From assembly GCA_023525975.1 (NCBI GenBank), contig CM042029.1, positions 67,489,429 to 67,553,428 on the forward strand: a DNA stretch of 64,000 nt. The letters are read 5' to 3'. Below the pieces are notes generated by a model, which searched no databases, was not told the DNA's origin, and worked only from the letters and a program-made list of their open reading frames with translations. This DNA comes from Smallanthus sonchifolius. Taxonomy: Eukaryota > Streptophyta > Magnoliopsida > Asterales > Asteraceae. How positions within the stretch are numbered: the first letter of the stretch is position 1; each line of letters starts with the position of its first letter. The position numbers and the translations under genes are program-made. Positions 10,911-21,628 of this stretch are shown here, piece after piece.

Positions 10911-12349
10911 ACTTCAACGTGCTTGGTGCGGGCATGAAAAACTGGATTTGCTGACAAATATGTGGCGCCAAAATTGTCACACCATAATGTGGGAACGGTT
11001 TTAGTAGGGACTCGAAGTTCTCTTAATAGTGTTTGGAGCCAAGTAAGTTCAGCAACAGTGTCAGCAAGGGCCTTATATTCAGACTCAGTGGACGACCGAG
11101 AGACTGTTCTTTGTTTACGGGCAGACCAGGAAACCAGGTTGGAGCCTAGATATATGGCATATCCTCCGGTGGATCGACGGTTGTCCGGGCAACCAGCCCA
11201 ATCAGCATCTGAAAAGGCGGTTAAGGAAGGAGAAGCAGCGTCTGTGTAAGCATGCAGCAGGGTGTCAGAGTTGTGTTGAAGCAGGAGCCCGTAATGGGAA
11301 GTGCCCCGTAGGTACCGGAGAATCCTTTTAACGGCAGACCAGTGATTTTCAGTGGGGAATTGCATGAACTGGCAGACTTTGTTGACCGCGAAGGTAATAT
11401 CAGGTCGGGATAAAGTCACATATTGAAGGGCGCCAACCATTTGGCGATATTTGACCGGGTCAGCAAAGGGTGTGTTGTCTCCTTTAGCAAGGCTGGCAGA
11501 GGTGGTCATTGGAGAGGGTACCGGTTTTGCCTTGGAGAGATTAGCCCGTGCAAGGAGTTCCGTGATGTACTTGCGTTGAGAGAGTAAAATATCGCTGCCT
11601 TTGGAACATATCCTTGACAACAAAGGTGTTTTTGAGACTTTGTATAACACCATGAACAGCTTGCGAGTAATTTCCTATCAAAATAATGTCATCGACATAG
11701 ACTAACATATATAAAAGTGTGACTCTAGAGGAATACACAAAAAGTGAGGGATCAGTTTTTGATCCGATAAACCCAAGAGTCTGGAGAGCTGTAGATAGAC
11801 GGTGAAACCATGCGCGGGGGGCCTGCTTTAGACCGTATAAGGCTTTGTGTAGGAGACACAACTGATCCGGTTTGTGTGGATCAACAAAGCTGGGCGGTTG
11901 TTGCAAGTACACGGTTTCTTCCAAATAACCGTGGAGGAAAGCGTTTTAGACATCTAGTTGCCTAAGAGGCCAGCCACGGGAGACGGCGAGAGACAAAACA
12001 ACCCAAATGGTAGTAGATTTAATAACTAGGCTGAAAGTTTCTTGGTAGTCTATGCCCGGTTGCTGATTGTAACCCTTGGCAACAAGGCGCACTTTGTAGC
12101 GTTCAATGGCCTCGTGTTGGTCAGTTTTAAATTTGTAGACCCACCTGCAATTAACAACATTAGAACCGGGAACACGTGGTACCAGGGACCATGTTCTGTT
12201 TCTCTCAAGGGCTGAGAATTCGCCAGCCATAGCCTTACGCCAATGAGGATGTGGTTCGGTAAGGAGAGAGGATGTGTGATAGGAAGAGGGGACATATGGG
12301 GTGGTTGGTTTTGGGTTCTGTCGGAGATTGGCGGGCCGGGAGCGGGCCT

Positions 12350-12382
12350 GGGGTTGGGGTTGGGGTTGGGGTTGGGGTTGGG
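12350..12382 (+). repeat. (GGGGTT)n G-rich microsatellite
   Basis: About five GGGGTT units lie on the plus strand. They encode the Pro-Gln run of the Copia integrase/RT linker on the minus strand. Four or more G4 runs with TT spacers match the G-quadruplex pattern. Confidence 0.85.
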
Positions 12383-13632
12383 CCTGGGCTGGGGTGGGTG
12401 CTGGTGTAGTGGGTAATTGAGCTGGGTCTGTTTGGGCAGGGACTGTTTGGGGTCGGCGTCTGTGGTAAGTTTGAAAGGTAGGAGGTGGGGGTGGTGGTGG
12501 TGGAGTGGGTATTTGGTCAGGGACTGTGTAAACTGGTGGAGTAGGGTAAGAAGATATGTAAGGGGCAGGGCTGGGAGGTTTAGTGGGCTCAACAGTCGGT
12601 GTGAGGAAGGGAAAGGTTTGCTCATGAAAACGAACATGACGGGCAATATATAGTCGTGCGTTAGCAAGATCAAGACAGCGGTAACCGTGATGGGAAGTAC
12701 TATACCCGAGGAAGACACAAGGCAGGGATCGAAAATCCATTTTATGTTGGTTATATGGACGAAGGTGAGGATAACACCAGCATCTAAAGACTCGTAAGAA
12801 GGAGAATGTAGGGGGTTGTTTAAACACTTGTTCGAATGGAGAAGTGTTGGAGTTGGAGCGAGAGGGCATTCGGTTTATAAGGTATACGGCTGTATCAAAG
12901 GCAAAGTGCCAAAACCGATTTAGAACATGGGAATGTGCGAGTAAGGTAAGGCCGGTTTCGACGACATGACGGTGTCGTCTTTCAACAAGTTCATTTTGTT
13001 CACTTGTATGTGGACAAGAGAGACGGTGGGTAATGCCGAGGGTGGAGAAAAATTTAGAGAGATTGCGAAGTTCGCCCCCCCAATCGGTTTGGACAGACTT
13101 AAGTTTAGTGTTGAATTGTCGTTCAACTGTAAGGAGGAATGTTTTAAACGTCTCAAGGACATCAGATTTTAATTTTAGAGGAAAGATCCACATAAATTTG
13201 GAGAAACGGTCAACGCATAATAAGAAATAATTGTGACCATCAAACGAGGTAAACGGGGCAGGACCCCACACATCACAAAACACAAGATCCAAAATATTTG
13301 AACTTTTATTGATTGATGGTGGCAAGTGAAGTTTTGAAGACTTGCCAATAGCACAAGATTCACATAGGTGAGTAACATTTTTATTTAACAACGGTAGATT
13401 ATACTTAGATAACATAGAAGCCAAAAGTTGTGAGTGTGGGTGACCGAGCCTTTGATGCCAAGTAGTTGAGGAGACACGAGTGGTGGAGAAAGCTATTTTT
13501 GGTATTTGTTGAAGTCGAGGAGGGCAAAATGAATAGAGGCCGCCATTACTTGGACCCATGAGGAGGGTATGACGGGTGGACTCGTCCTTCACAACAAAGA
13601 AAGTAGCATGCAATTCAAAGAATACGTTGTTA

Positions 13633-14966
13633 TCATGACAATTTTTGTACCGAAAGTAAATTTTGTTTAATTTCTGGAACATGTAGAATGTTGGTTAAAG
13701 AAAAGGTTTTATTGGGTGAATAGAATTTGGTGGAACCAACATGCATAATGGGTAAGCCCATACCATTGCCAACGTGAAGGTTGTCCTCACCGGAGTAGGC
13801 TTCAGAACTATCAAAACTTGAAAGATCAGGTGCCACATGATGGCTGGAACTAGTATCCGGTATCCATGAGTGTGCTGTTTGGGAGCGGTAGTCTGAAAAA
13901 TTTGCAGATGGTGGCTGTCTCATCCGAATGGTAGAGGGATCCCGATTTGGGCACAGAGACGGAATATGGCCAATACCGCACCTGTTACATGTGCCATAAA
14001 CAGTGTTTTGATTAGAAGCCCAATTAAACCGATTTCGATTACCTCCGCCATGGCTGCGGTTATTGTTGTAGGCGGCGCGACCACGCCAAGTAGATTGACC
14101 ACGGCCACGAGTCTGTTGAGAACGGTTTGTGTAGAATGCTTGCGGAGTCGGGGAGCTGGTTGGTTGAAGTTGTAAACCAAGTTGAGAAAACAGTTGTTGG
14201 ATAGCATGGAGGGTCTCTGGTTTGGTTGAAGATAGACCTGTGGAGGGGCTGTTGGAGATGGCCGAGAAGGCCTGAACCGAAGGGACCTGGGCGAGCGATC
14301 TTCTGATCATATAATCATGATCCACCAAAAGCCCATGGAGTTCAGAGAAGGCTGTTGGGAATTGACGGGCCAGAATGGTTGATTTAACCCATTGTATTCT
14401 TCCCGAAGTCCTGAAAGCACGAGTATAATGAGATCCTTTTCTTTAAGCGGCTCGTTGATATTAGCGAGAGCACCGGCATACTCCTGCGCACGAGTAAGAT
14501 AGGCAGCAGAGGCCTCATCGCCTCCCATATGGATTTGTAGCAATTGGTTCTTCAGGGTGTATTCACTGGAAGTTGTTTGAGGAGCATAAGCCCTTTCAAG
14601 GGACAGCCAAAGGTCTCGTGAAGAACTGCCTTGGACATGTTGGAAAGAGCCTTCAGAGACAGTAGATAACAGAAGCATCCTGACATGGGCATCATTGGAC
14701 ACCCAAGTGGAGAAATTGGGATTAGGGCGGGGTGGTGGAACAGTTGTGGCATCGGCCTCTTTTCCTGATGAAGAGGCAGTAGGTTGTATGAGGGCAGGAG
14801 GGCTGGGTATGGTGTCATCGATGTAGCCAATCAGATTATTTGTTACCAGGAATGGGGTGATCATAGTCTTCCAGTAACCGTAATTGGTTGATGAAAGGGT
14901 GAAGCCAAACTTGTGGGAATTGTGGGTTGTCTTCTCAGTTTGAGTGAAGGCAGCAAGAAGGGCCAT
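13633..14966 (-). pseudogene. Copia gag and protease (frameshifted)
   Basis: Gag most likely starts at the ATG at 14966 (MALLAAF). A longer in-frame extension to 15044 runs into the leader and is less likely. The gag core WLSLERAYAP...SSEYTLKNQL is typical of plant Copia. A frameshift near 14380 moves the rest into another frame. The zinc knuckle there reads CNRCGIGHIPSLC, with three residues between the second Cys and the His. The protease region reads WIPDTSSSHH, so the catalytic D-T-G is D-T-S and the enzyme is probably dead. A further frame change near 13650 leads into pol. Nucleocapsid and particle functions are inferred from the family only. Confidence 0.88.
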
Positions 14967-15108
14967 GATGTGGGATCGCCGGAGGAATTGTGACCGGGAA
15001 AGATGAAGCAACAGGGTTGTACCTGACCGGAAAAGATGAAGCAACAGGGCTGTACCTGAAGGGGTGGCAGGTTAGGGGTTACCGGAAAATGGAGAGGCTC
15101 TGTAACCA

Positions 15109-15223
15109 AGATGAACTTGGTGTTGTATTGTGTGATTACAATAGGAGGAAACAAGAGATTAAATAGAGAGAACTGTTACACTCTAACCCCTCTAATTAAA
15201 GACAAATACTAATATTGATTAAT
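15109..15223 (-). repeat. Copia 5' LTR
   Basis: A 115-bp copy of the left LTR, with the tRNA-iMet-like primer-binding site just inside it at about 15096-15108. Confidence 0.88.
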
Positions 15224-15229
15224 ATTCTT

Positions 15230-16204
15230 GATCAAGATTTGAATTCATCTCCATGGTCATCACTGTTTGACCCATAAAAACTCAAACTTTAATTGAAATC
15301 TATTTGAATTTTACTTGTTATGGATTATCTTCTTTTCTTTTTTCCAAAAGTGACATGTTTGTTCAATTTGAGGTTAAACATACTTATTTGACATGAATTA
15401 TCTTCTCTTCTTTTCCCAAAAATATAGACATGTTTGTTCAATTTGGGGTTAAACCAATTTATTTGACAATCAAAAGTCAAATAATGCCTTTTAGCATTTG
15501 TTAATCTAAATTGGATAGTTTGATTCGAATGTTTGTGTCCAAATACTTTCAGGGTTTTCAACACTCAAAAGTGACTAACCGAACACTTCCTGTTTATGAC
15601 CGGAAAGATGGATACTAAAGCCCATAGAGTACGGTGCCCGAGATGCTGGAGTGTTTTCTCAGAGCCATCAGATTTTGTTGTGCGAATGTGGAGGCCGTGT
15701 TACAAAACTTCAAATACGCGTTTGACACTCTCAGGTTTGTTTCAGATTAAGGCAACATCTAAGTATTCTACTGTTGACACCTTGAAACTGTTGTTTCTGT
15801 TTGTTCCAGCTAAATACAAGGTCTGTAACCTGGTTATGCGTGAGAGATCGTAGAATGATTGAACTTAAAGATGCAAAAAAAATTAACGTCTTGCGCAAAG
15901 GCATCGTACCGAGTCCGATGGGAAAAAAAGTTGAAGCTAAGAATAAATTGTTATGAAGTATGGTTTGAACCATGCTCTTACCTAATTTAGTAGTTTTTCT
16001 TATCTTTTCATACTTAGAATGCATATGAGCTAATTTACTTTTGAGTTGGTCAAGTGTAAGCAATAAAAGAATGCTTATAAGTAAACGGGTCAAAAGGTTC
16101 AAGAAACTTCAGACCCATTTGACATTGTCCTTATCTTCTAATTGAATGAGATTATCGAAAGGTTTCTCCAATGAAATATGAATCATATTGTTTTCATTAT
16201 TCAA
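15230..16204. other. Unassigned sequence with a ~75-bp duplication
   Basis: Two diverged tandem copies of a ~75-bp segment containing ACATGTTTGTTCAATTTG lie at about 15320-15395 and 15396-15470. A zinc-ribbon-like fragment at 15596 is listed separately. A minus-strand open frame at 15731-16102 lacks any recognisable domain and is not called as a gene. Confidence 0.4.
15596..15722 (+). pseudogene. Zinc-ribbon fragment resembling EDR4-like proteins
   Basis: ATG at 15596, then RVRCPRCWSVFSEPSDFVV. A shift to the next frame then gives CECGGRV, so the second Cys pair of a C-P-x-C ... C-x-C-G-G ribbon is recovered only across a frame change near 15682. The spacing resembles the N-terminal ribbon of plant EDR4-type proteins, which act in disease-resistance signalling. 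The match is short and only suggestive. It lies in the candidate Helitron and would be a captured piece. Confidence 0.3.
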
Positions 16205-16233
16205 CCCGTGTAATACACGGGTGTATAATCTAG
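16205..16233 (+). other. Helitron-type 3' terminus
   Basis: Palindrome CCCGTGT-AAT-ACACGGG, eight-base spacer TGTATAAT, then CTAG followed by host T. This is the diagnostic 3' end structure of plant Helitrons. Confidence 0.6.
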
Positions 16234-16239
16234 TTATGA

Positions 16240-16829
16240 ATAAATAAACTGGAAACATTCATCAAATTATGAATTAACTTTGTCTCTATAGCAAAAATTA
16301 CACCTATTGTTACGCAATTGCAAATTAAAAGATCCAAATGAAACATAAAAGATCCAAATGAAATTGCACATATTTTAGAGGTAAAAATGGGAGTGTATGA
16401 TTACCCAAAAGGATCTCCAACAACAAGGAAAGCAACATCAAAGTGGCTAGCCTCCAGCAACAGCATATCATCCACATTTTCTCTAAATCTAAATTGCATT
16501 CTCCCTTTCTTTAAATTTTATCTACCAAGATTTTCATGACACCTGATAATTTAAACAATCTTAGACATCAAAGAGAAATCCATATCCATAAGATATTGAT
16601 TATATAAATTTAAGTTATATTAAAATAGCTAAGGTTTATTAGATTAATCTATCTTATACTACAAGCACGCCTTCTCTAGTGTTACCCATAATCAAAGTTG
16701 AAGAAATTTGATGTCACCTTAAGTCGTAATCAATGTTTCAATATCTTTTACAAGTCCTTCCTCCATCTCGTTCTCGCTTTCATCTGAATATATAAAAAGA
16801 GTAAAAGATGTATTATTATTTATTATATA
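16240..16829. other. Unassigned AT-rich sequence
   Basis: I see no gene, terminal repeat or RNA feature here. It may be the 3' flank of the hAT relic that follows. Confidence 0.5.
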
Positions 16830-17696
16830 CAAACATGAAAGTGCATAAAACTAAGTTGCAAAGAGAATGATACTAATACCTTCTAAATCAAACAACCAAT
16901 CACGAGTGCATAACAACGCTTCAACATTTGATGATAGTAGTGAAGTTCGATACTTGCTTATAACCTGACCCCCTATACTAAAAGATGATTCAGAAGCAAC
17001 GGTAGTTATTGGGATGCTCAATATATCATGAGCCATTAGAGCCAACTGTGATATCTTCCTTGATTTTCCTTCCAATATTGTTATACATCAAGTTCTAGTT
17101 TTCTATCAAATTGAGGTTCCTCCAAATACAATGTGAGTTGTGAGTTTTCTCTCTCAACACTTCTAATTTGGATTTTAAATGACTCAAATCCATCCAATTC
17201 ATCTACATTTAAACTACCAGCTATTGAAGAATCATAAATTGTTTGTGAATGAATACCATACTCCTTATTGTATAACTTATGCATATACCATTATAAATAC
17301 TATTCAATTTCTTTTTACGTACTTCATCTGTCATGTTAAGTTTTGAAAAACAATAATCAACAAGCTTAATCTTATATCGTGGATCTAAAATAATCACAAA
17401 AGACAAGATCATGCTACAACTTTGCCAGTATTTATCCAACTTAGTTTTCATGTATTTTGCCATTCCACTTATAACCTTTTTTGCATTGTTAATCTCCTCT
17501 TAAATATACAATTGAATTCTCCACACTTGATGAAAATATAAATTGGAAGTAGGATATTAGCTTCCAGAAAACAAAGTCATGATGTCATAAAAAGGTTTTA
17601 AAATCATGTGATTCTTTTCACCCTTGTCCATTCCTCTACTAATGGCAAAGTTATGATTTGGATCAAGTAGTGCTAACTGAGCATAAGCCCGGTGAT
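16830..17696 (-). pseudogene. hAT transposase relic (C-terminal half)
   Basis: On the minus strand three broken reading frames line up with plant hAT (BED-finger, RICESLEEPER-type) transposases. A segment near 17650-17480 reads NHMILKPFY then a PTSNLYFH word. At 17463-17221 comes MAKYMKTKLDKYW followed by LDPRYKIKLVDY, the central RNase-H-fold/DUF4413 region. At 17080-16851 comes the C-terminal dimerisation domain with [20 protein letters not shown] and [19 protein letters not shown]. Frameshifts separate the parts, and the N-terminal BED finger and element ends are missing. It is cut on the right by an LTR-like sequence at about 17697. No active transposase is expected. Confidence 0.85.
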
Positions 17697-18778
17697 AAGT
17701 CAACGCACTCTCACGCATAAGGTACGTGATATACCATCATTTATACATGTTTTACATGCACATATATCCCCATAAATAGCACAAATTATAGAGAATATGA
17801 TAAGATATGATACTTAATCCACTTATTTGTGTTACAACAGGATAATTAACCCTTGCATGCAAAAACATGAAGAAAACGCCCAAAAACAAGGCAAAATCAG
17901 CATTCGGAAGACAATTGAACGAAACCAGATGCATGGAGTCAACCCAGAAGTCAAAATCAAGAAAATAGTCAAAATTTGACTTTGCACGGTCGTGCATGGC
18001 AATGCACAGCCGTGCAAATGGCCCCACATGTCCCTGTGCCTTCCTGCTCTGCCAGATTCACTCACGTGCAAGAGATGTGTGCTTTGCACGACCGTGCATC
18101 CCAATCCACGGCCGTGCATTACCAATTTCTGAGTCCATAAATAGCAAGCTCATTCTAGTGTTTTAGGTGTCCATTACCAAGAGTTGTGAAGGCCTTAGTG
18201 CTCTGCTAAGAGCCGGAACTCTCTCGGTTTTGGTCCATTTAGCCTTTTCTTTTTAATTTCTTTTCTAAGTCTTGTAATATGAACTTATTCTTCTCGTTCG
18301 AGTGAAACAAGAGACAGCCTATACCTACTCTCCCTTGGTGTTGGAACACGTCCACACATTATCTAAGGGTTAATGGAGTCACTTGTATGGTCATTTATGG
18401 CTAGTCCTCTTGTGTTGCTTGAGTTGGTTGAACTTTAATTAATTAATGAAGTATTTTTAGTAAATTATGTTTTTATTGTCTTTACTATAATTTATCTAGA
18501 AAAGACCAGAATAAGTGATCTTTAAATCAATCTAATAATCTTTTATCTTGTCAGTTACTCAAGCAAGACTTCTTGTTTAGGAAGCTTATTCGATATTTGT
18601 ACTGTCTATATACAAATCTTGGTGCTAGTCCGGCCGGTTAGTATAGATTTAATATTATGGGTTGATTTGGAGGTTTGGGTATTCAGCAAGCCGTTTGAGC
18701 CCTAAACAGACTGGGCGGTTTGTGTCGGTAATTCTCTACTTCTCTTGTATCGGCTTGCAGAGGACTTCTAGCGGGTGC
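17697..18778. repeat. LTR-retrotransposon relic with GCACGGCCGTGC words
   Basis: Non-coding sequence with Gypsy-LTR style features: CACGGYCGTGCA palindromic words at about 17985-18022 and 18082-18120, a CATAAATAGC box near 18136, then a downstream leader-like stretch. It ends where the TGTCACATCC element begins. Sequence at 31210-31930 may be its continuation. The family is uncertain. Confidence 0.35.
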
Positions 18779-20430
18779 TGTCACATCCCCAAATTCCACT
18801 AACAGAGTTTTACCGTTTGGTGCATGACAAACCAGGATCTCAAGCATTAGTTACATCAAACGACACTATATGGGACTCAAATTGAAATATTATAAAAGTT
18901 CAGAGTAAATGCGAAAGCGTTTAAACAAGAGAGTAAATGCGCAAGTCTAACAATAACGGGAACATAATAAATGTTCAATAGATTGACAATTATTGAATAT
19001 ATCAAGTTGACACCATGCATGTCTTAACGTGCACCAGTTTAACGTCCTGAGAAAACATGTAAGAAAAAGTGTCAACACAAGGTTGGAGAGTTCACAGGTT
19101 TCAATAAAGTAATGAAAGCGTTTACCAGATTATGTACATTCAATATGTGTATCTATAGGTAGCTAACCTATGTTCATGTCTTACTAAAGCGCTCGCAACC
19201 GAAGCTGACTGTTTGTTTATTTGCCTCCTGCCAGGTCTATCAACTCTGGTGATGTGAGTAGGCTAACATTTCACCCGTTCGACCTCCAATCGAGTTAGCC
19301 CGACTAACGCGGGTGGGGCTTGTCAAACCCAGTAGTACTACTAAACATTACCTCGCTAAGATCCATATTAACGGTCCGATGTGTGTGAGGACTTTCAGTG
19401 ATAGCGTGTTACGCTTAGCTTTAACATTGATAACATATGAATACAATAATCCAAAATAGTTTGCGACATGTTTTCTCCCCTGAATTAAAACAGTAAAAAG
19501 GGGTCGTGAAAACTCACCTGATTGCGTAGGAAGTAATCACACAAGTATGAGATTGAAATCTCAAGCGTTAGCCCGACACGGCTCACGAATGCCCTAGAAT
19601 TACAACATAATTATTAGGGATAAAATGGGATATGTGATGACGACACGGAAGATTTGAACGTCCTAAAACATACTTAGGATCAATGAGTAGACAGACTCGT
19701 CTACGAGAATCAGGATTTCTTAATATAATAATTAAGATATACGCATTTCGAATCGAGAGTTTCTAATTACGAATAATATTAATAATTGAACACATTCGCA
19801 TGTTTTCACCTTTAAATAATGGTCTAGGGAAAATAATATTTTTATATTATTTTTAAGTTAGAGAGATAACACGATAATTAAATATGTAACAAAAATAATA
19901 AAACTATTATTTTTATTCGGATCATAACAACGTGGTGTAACATCCCAAAATAAATAGAAACCCAAATAAAGGAAACAAAGTGGGCTTGGCCAAAGTTTCG
20001 GCCCATGGGCCCGAAAAATGACAGGGAGCCTTCATAGCAGCAGCCATCAGCCTCTCCCTCATTCACCACACTTGTCACGCAAGTTTCTAGTGAGAAAAAG
20101 AGAGAGTGAGAGTTTGGGTCTAGAGAGAGAAAGCTCGGGATCAAGCTCAAAGTCTCGAGGATTGTTGCTCAACATCTCTGGAGCATAAAGAAACGAGAAG
20201 GAAGCTGTAACAGGTAATTATTATGCCTAAATCTGAGTTTTTGTAACTTTCGGGTTTCGGGTTAATAATCGAGTAAAGGTTTAGATTTTTACGTGTGAAA
20301 CTGGAAACAAACCACGGGTTTGGGTTCATGGGGGAAAATGGAACATTTCGAACGTAAAAAGTTCAAAGCTTGATCGATTAGAACAAAGGGACCAGATCTA
20401 GGGTTCTGTTTGGGGAAGGAGACTGCACAG

Positions 20431-20721
20431 TCGAAACTACTAGTTTCGATATGGACGCATCTATCGAAACTACCTAGTTTCGACAGGGGCAGACCCATCG
20501 AAACTACCATAGTTTCAATATAGACCCAAGACCTTAACTAAGAATTTATATAAGTCATACGACTCGAAACTACTTAGTTTCGATAAGAAGCAGTGACTCG
20601 AAACTACTTAGTTTCGATAAGAAGCAGTGACTCGAAACTACTTAGTTTCGATAAGAAGCCAGGGCTCGAAACTACATAGTTTCGATAAGGAGCCAGGACT
20701 CGAAACTACCTAGTTTCGATA
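20431..20721. repeat. Array of CGAAACTA-TAGTTTCG palindromes in the LTR
   Basis: Eight copies of a short palindrome with an almost invariant stem (CGAAACTA/TAGTTTCG) and a variable 0-3 base centre. The last five are spaced about 34-35 bp with the spacer ATAAGAAGCAGTGAC or variants. The array recurs at 27794-28084 in the 3' LTR. Confidence 0.9.
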
Positions 20722-20929
20722 ATGAAATCATGACCCGAAACATCTGAGTCAAGCCTAGTAATGTCTAAGTGTCCCCTAGGAACACAGCCTTACGCCTATG
20801 ACTTGATTATACAGATTGTGGGTGACCATAGTGACATTCAGGAACCGGCTAGGTGTAAACAGAAACGATTCATCTGGTGAGTTTTTACTGCCCTTTTTCC
20901 TAATGGTTTTGGGCTGGCATGCATACTGG

Positions 20930-21110
20930 TAAAGTATTTTATAAAAATGTTATTTTTATAAAATGAAAGGCAAAGTATAGTATTTTATAAAAATGTTATT
21001 TTTTATAAAATGAAAGGCAAAGTATAGTATTTTGTAAAAATGTTATTTTTTATAAAATGAAAGGCAAAGTATAGTATTTTATAAAAATGTTATTTTTATA
21101 AAATGAAAGA
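20930..21110. repeat. Four ~43-bp AT-rich tandem repeats in the LTR
   Basis: The unit contains GTATTTTATAAAAATGTTAT followed by TTTTATAAAATGAAAGGCAA, so each unit carries two TTTTATAAAA-like palindromes. It recurs at about 28293-28473 in the 3' LTR. Confidence 0.85.
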
Positions 21111-21385
21111 TAAAGAACAGAAGAGCATAGTATTATCTTTTAAACAAGTTTTTGAAAGATAACAATGAGCTAAAGAAAGAACGATAAAGGAGCCGTACTT
21201 CGGTACAGCTCGACAGTGACAGTGACAGTGACAGTGACAAATACCATGTTATATGCTTATGTGTTAATATGTGTTATTTGTCTATATGAAAGTTATGTGA
21301 TTGCATTTCTATTTGTGTAATAGTGTAATTGCATTGCATAATAGTTGCATAGTAGAAAGTCCTGCAGGCATGCTAAAGTAGAAGT

Positions 21386-21628
21386 CTCACCCTGAGGTGT
21401 GAGCAATGCTAAAGGAGTCTTACACTTCGGCGTAAGCAATGCTAAAGGAGTCTTACACTTCGGTGTAAGCGATGCTAAAGGAGTCTTCACTTCGGTGTAA
21501 GCGAGAAAGTCTCACCCTGAGGTGTGAGCAATGCTAAAGGAGTCTTGCACTAACGTGCAAGCGAGAAAGAAAGTCCCACCCTGAGGTGTGGGCAGCGCTA
21601 AAGTAAAAGTCTTACCCTGAGGTGTAAG
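21386..21628 (+). repeat. Array of eight hairpins with covarying stems
   Basis: Units of 17-18 bases lie at 21386, 21419, 21452, 21485, 21511, 21544, 21575 and 21611, separated by AGCAATGCTAAAGGAGT-like spacers. Stem pairs change together between units: CTCAC/GTGAG, CTTACAC/GTGTAAG, CTTGCAC/GTGCAAG, CCCAC/GTGGG, CTTAC/GTAAG. Three units close with C(TTCG)G, others with C(TGAG)G or C(TAAC)G. It recurs at 28749-28991. Confidence 0.88.

Larger units (their letters stand above)
10338..13682 (-). pseudogene. Copia pol: integrase, reverse transcriptase, RNase H (broken)
   Basis: Reading leftwards, a pre-integrase HHCC zinc motif (WHQRLGHPH ... CESCAIGK) comes first. An integrase core follows with its acidic residues in place (FCDVWG, QTDWGGE, and E in VERRHRH; the usual QNG is QNE). 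Then come a proline/glutamine-rich linker, an RT (RWVYKFK, YGLKQAPRAWF, and the YVDDI active site) and an RNase H (DADWAGCPDNRRST, SSTESEYKAL). Lesions: an in-frame TAA at about 11947 in RT motif A, directly after RQLDV; a deletion with frameshift near 11600-11650 that removes the RT-thumb start (VKDM joined to ILLSQRKYI); and a MITE at 10509-10910 after TKHVE. RNase H coding resumes left of the MITE with ADVFTKPL. No functional polyprotein can result. Confidence 0.92.
10207..15223 (-). mobile_element. Ty1/Copia retrotransposon, decayed, short LTRs
   Basis: It has short near-identical direct LTRs at both ends (10207-10330 and 15109-15223) and is flanked by ATTCTT at 10201-10206 and 15224-15229, a 5-6 bp target duplication. 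On the minus strand the primer-binding site TTGGTTACAGAGC abuts the 5' LTR (right side), and the polypurine tract AGCTTGAGGGGG abuts the 3' LTR (left side). The coding order on the minus strand is gag, protease, integrase, RT, RNase H, which defines Copia. LTRs of only ~120 bp fit the Ale-type lineages, but that assignment is tentative. A hAT MITE is nested in the RNase H end. Confidence 0.93.
7413..16233 (+). mobile_element. Candidate Helitron carrying exon-like fragments, with nested Copia
   Basis: The 3' end fits the Helitron rule: a 7-bp hairpin CCCGTGT-AAT-ACACGGG (16205-16221), eight bases, then CTAG (16230-16233) followed by T. A plausible 5' end is TCTATACATACTAATAAA at 7413, preceded by A, which gives the expected A/T insertion site with no target duplication. 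No Rep/helicase is visible, so it would be non-autonomous. Without the nested Copia it would be about 3.8 kb, with exon-like pieces at 8837-8946 and 15596-15722. Pairing of these two ends is inference, because a second similar 5' end lies inverted at 8471. Confidence 0.4.

Noticed and set aside
12350..12382. Interstitial telomeric repeat
   Set aside because: The unit is GGGGTT, not the plant telomeric TTTAGGG, and it lies within Copia coding sequence.
11000..13400. Plus-strand open frames opposite the Copia pol
   Set aside because: They are antisense shadows of the minus-strand integrase/RT.
15731..16102. Minus-strand 123-codon open frame as a gene
   Set aside because: No domain, no start context, and it overlaps the candidate Helitron 3' region; composition looks like chance.
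21386..21628. CRISPR-like array
   Set aside because: The repeats are short hairpins inside a retrotransposon LTR of a plant genome, present identically in both LTRs; there are no spacers or cas genes.
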